In this document: one piece after another, positions 61,697-64,000 of the stretch
Layout: each line of letters begins with the position of its first letter
Position numbering within the stretch: position 1 is the first letter of the stretch
Source of the DNA: Ochotona curzoniae
Taxonomy: Eukaryota; Chordata; Mammalia; Lagomorpha; Ochotonidae
DNA length: 64,000 bases
Direction of reading: 5' to 3'
NCBI RefSeq assembly: GCF_017591425.1
Contig: NW_024466607.1
Coordinates: forward strand, 13,524,501-13,588,500
The notes under the pieces: generated by a model
What the model saw: the letters and a program-made list of their open reading frames with translations, nothing else
Databases searched by the model: none
Told to the model about the DNA's origin: nothing
Program-made: the position numbers and the translations under genes

Positions 61697-63778
61697 AGAC
61701 TGACATTTCTATGAAAGGCCTTACATTTTCAAACATTTGGCAAAATGATTTGAATCATTTATAAAATTTAGATCAAAGTCTTGCTTCTCATCCTTCTTCC
61801 AAAAGGCATCTCAGTACACAGCACCAGGGAGGCGCACACACACCTACATGCATCTAAAGAACATTGAGCCTGTCTTCTGCACCTGGCATTTTGATCTGAA
61901 AACCTTGGTGAGCTCTTTTCTATCAGCCCTGAGGTCTTTTTTTCATAAAAATTATTATCAGTTTTATATGCCTGTGGTGTGAGATGGCTGATGTTGCCAA
62001 GTGCTGACTATTAAGGTGGTTTTTCAGTTTCTTGTTCTGGGAGGGAGTGTGTAGCACATGGAAATGCCTGGGAAAGTGCATGGAATGTGGCTTTGAAAGA
62101 TAAGGATGTTTGGGGGAGCAAAAGGAAATGTTGAGAGCTGTACCTATTTGTTTTTTCTTCCCCAGCACACACAGCTCCCACAAATATTTTGAAACCTTGT
62201 CTTAGCATCTCCTCATGAGCCTTTGTTTTTGCGAGAAAACCAGCAGGTGCAGTGCAGGGTTGGAGTTTTGCTGTTTAAATTTTAACTGTGGGGCTTTCAC
62301 TCCCACCCCCAAGAGGCAAACACATTCTCCACAGCAGGACCCAGGTCTGACCCTGAGGTCTTAGCAATGCCATTATCATCTATCACCACTTTCAACTTGT
62401 TCTCCCTGCTTAGAACCACTTTCTTTTTTTGGTTGGCTTCTTTGGGAATTTTTCTGATGTCTTCTGATTCATTCAATTCCTTCAGTTAGTAAAAAGGAGG
62501 TGGCATGAGCCATGCACGTTAGAAAAATCTGAAATATTTTCTAACCTATGTCTCAAAAGCCCATTTTCCAGTTCTCCAAGGAGTAGAAAGATGAAATTTG
62601 AAAACCGAACATTTGTCATCTGGCAAATAAAACAAAACAACAAAACCCAAGCAACCGTGACTCCCAGCCTCAAGTGGCTGCTGGGGAATCTCCCCCTTCC
62701 AAACAGGCTGATGTGTGTTTTATTTTTTGTTTTTGTTTTTTAATGGCACCTGTGTGGGAAAATCACTCCATGCCTGGAACAACTCAGACACTTGGGGGAA
62801 AGGCATCTATTCTTGTGCTTGGGAAGAAAAGTACAGAGCACGGTTTTCCTGAAGAAATCGGTTTCTGTGTGCTGAGAAATGTCTCAAATAGCCATAAATG
62901 TCTGAAAAAAAAAAGCCATCCAGTGCCCGACCCTGTAGGCAGAATGCTCAAAGTGTTTGTATGTTGTGGGGATGATGGAGGGGCAAGGCTCAGTCCCTAC
63001 AGGAATGCTCCAGGAACAGGAAATGCTCATAGCATGTTCAGCTGGAAGAAGGAAGAACATTCTAAGCATGTGCACACCCAGAAAGGAGCTGGGGAAGGGA
63101 GCAGGAAGCCAAGAGCGGTTATGAGGGGAAGCTTGGGGGGAGGACGGGGAGCAGACGGGAAGGTATGGCCTGGGATGGCTTTGTTTTCTCAGTGCTCATG
63201 GATTTATCAGATTTCACATTAAAAGGTGGTGCTTTTATAATGATGTTAAGAGAAAAAATTTAAAGGTATATGCCAGAAATATTGCCCCGCTCCATCTGAT
63301 GGTTTCTGGGGGGACTTGGTTTATTCCCCAGGACACCACTGGCTGGTCCAGGCCCGAGGCTGAAGCTGCCCACACTTGTTTCTGACTCAGGTTGATGGGA
63401 TAGGGATGGGAAAGAGAACTGCTGAGCAACACAGGAAAATGGGCCAAGCCCAAGAGGTTGGGCTGGGGACGTTCTATAGCCGCTCACTGACCAGCAAATG
63501 GGAAATGCTGGGCCAGTTGCCATCCAAGGAGAAAGAGAAAGGTTGGGCTTAGGGGACAGAAATTGGGAGTTGGGAAGGTGAAGCAGGCATCCAATGTGTC
63601 CTTTCAGGGTCGTTGGGCTTGGCGTCACCGTAACACAAGCTCTCAATCTTGGTCAGCAGTTCCTTCCTCCCCCATGATTTTAACAGTATTTCATATCGAG
63701 TCTGAATTTTTTGGTTTCTGGGTGTTCCCTGTCACTTATAGCCAGGACACTGTTTGATTTTTTGCCTTCTCTTTCTAG
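61111..63778. other. Unassigned intergenic sequence
   Basis: A TTTA repeat lies at 61665-61695. The 182-codon frame at 62674-63222 shows no conserved motif. Confidence 0.4.
61665..61695 (+). repeat. (TTTA)n microsatellite
   Basis: About seven to eight TTTA units. Confidence 0.95.
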
Positions 63779-63822
63779 GAGCGGATTTGCAACCCACCGC
63801 CATGACCCCCACAGAGTTTGCA
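63779..63822 (+). other. Candidate 44-bp exon, gene unknown
   Basis: The acceptor CTTTCTAG and donor GTGAGT bracket 44 bp. One frame reads ADLQPTAMTPTEFA; the internal ATG has a strong context (ACCGCCATGA). I cannot link it to a gene. Confidence 0.15.
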
Positions 63823-63863
63823 GTGAGTATGGCTGTGCTTGCCCTTGGGTGCCTAACACACGA

Positions 63864-63881
63864 GTGCACACACACACGAGT

Positions 63882-63923
<42 letters not shown>
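63864..63923 (+). repeat. (CA)n microsatellite
   Basis: About 25 CA units with GAGTG interruptions near the left end. Confidence 0.97.
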
Positions 63924-63926
<3 letters not shown>

Positions 63927-64000
63927 TCCCTCTTCCCCTTTCTGGGGCGTGGGAAGGAATCCGTGGTGGGGAAGCATTTCTCAGTGTGGTTTCCCACAAT

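Noticed and set aside
62674..63222. 182-codon frame as a gene
   Set aside because: No conserved motif, splice context or promoter, and the composition is ordinary intergenic.
63803..63840. Start of ZNF35 (MT..E....MA similarity)
   Set aside because: From human synteny ZNF35 should be on the minus strand with its 3' end facing ZNF502, and the residue match is too weak.

Overview
This is mammalian nuclear DNA, most likely from a pika (genus Ochotona). About 37 copies or fragments of the tRNA-derived lagomorph C-repeat (CSINE) lie in the window. The youngest copies share a subfamily head and body (GGGCCCGGCRYGGTGGCGC, then CCTCGCCTTGCACGC) that differs from the rabbit consensus I know. The species call is inference. 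The lagomorph call is firm.

Three protein-coding loci sit in the first 17.4 kb, and they match the human 3p21.31 neighbourhood in inverted orientation. KIF15 begins on the minus strand (only the six-codon first coding exon is here, at 1379-1397) and runs off the left edge. KIAA1143 begins 223 bp away on the plus strand and is complete in three coding exons (1621-4415, 154 aa). They share a CpG-island promoter with E2F-like, CHR-like, YY1-like and GC-box motifs. ZNF502 (minus, coding 11736-13865, 538 aa, 14 C2H2 fingers) follows, with its likely ETS-type promoter near 17.2 kb. ZNF501, which lies between KIAA1143 and ZNF502 in human, has no recognisable coding exon here. A small CpG-rich patch with a perfect CRE and a minus-strand splice donor at 7.33-7.45 kb may be its orphaned promoter.

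From 17.4 kb to the right edge I see no convincing functional protein gene. The main object is a processed pseudogene of ANKRD13C (19841-23767, minus). It has a 12-bp target-site duplication, a poly(A) tail with polyadenylation signal, frameshifts, a GC-rich 5' segment, and a younger SINE nested in its 3' UTR. The rest is intergenic sequence packed with CSINEs of all ages, old L1, L2 and MIR remnants, two young L1 3' ends (one with a perfect 43-bp inverted repeat, one nested in a SINE), an LTR in KIF15 intron 1, a MITE-like unit, microsatellites, a purine tract with a G-quadruplex run, and a 48-bp GC-rich minisatellite. Two splice-like exons (59.5 and 63.8 kb) and one small secreted-type ORF (29.5 kb) are weak candidates only.
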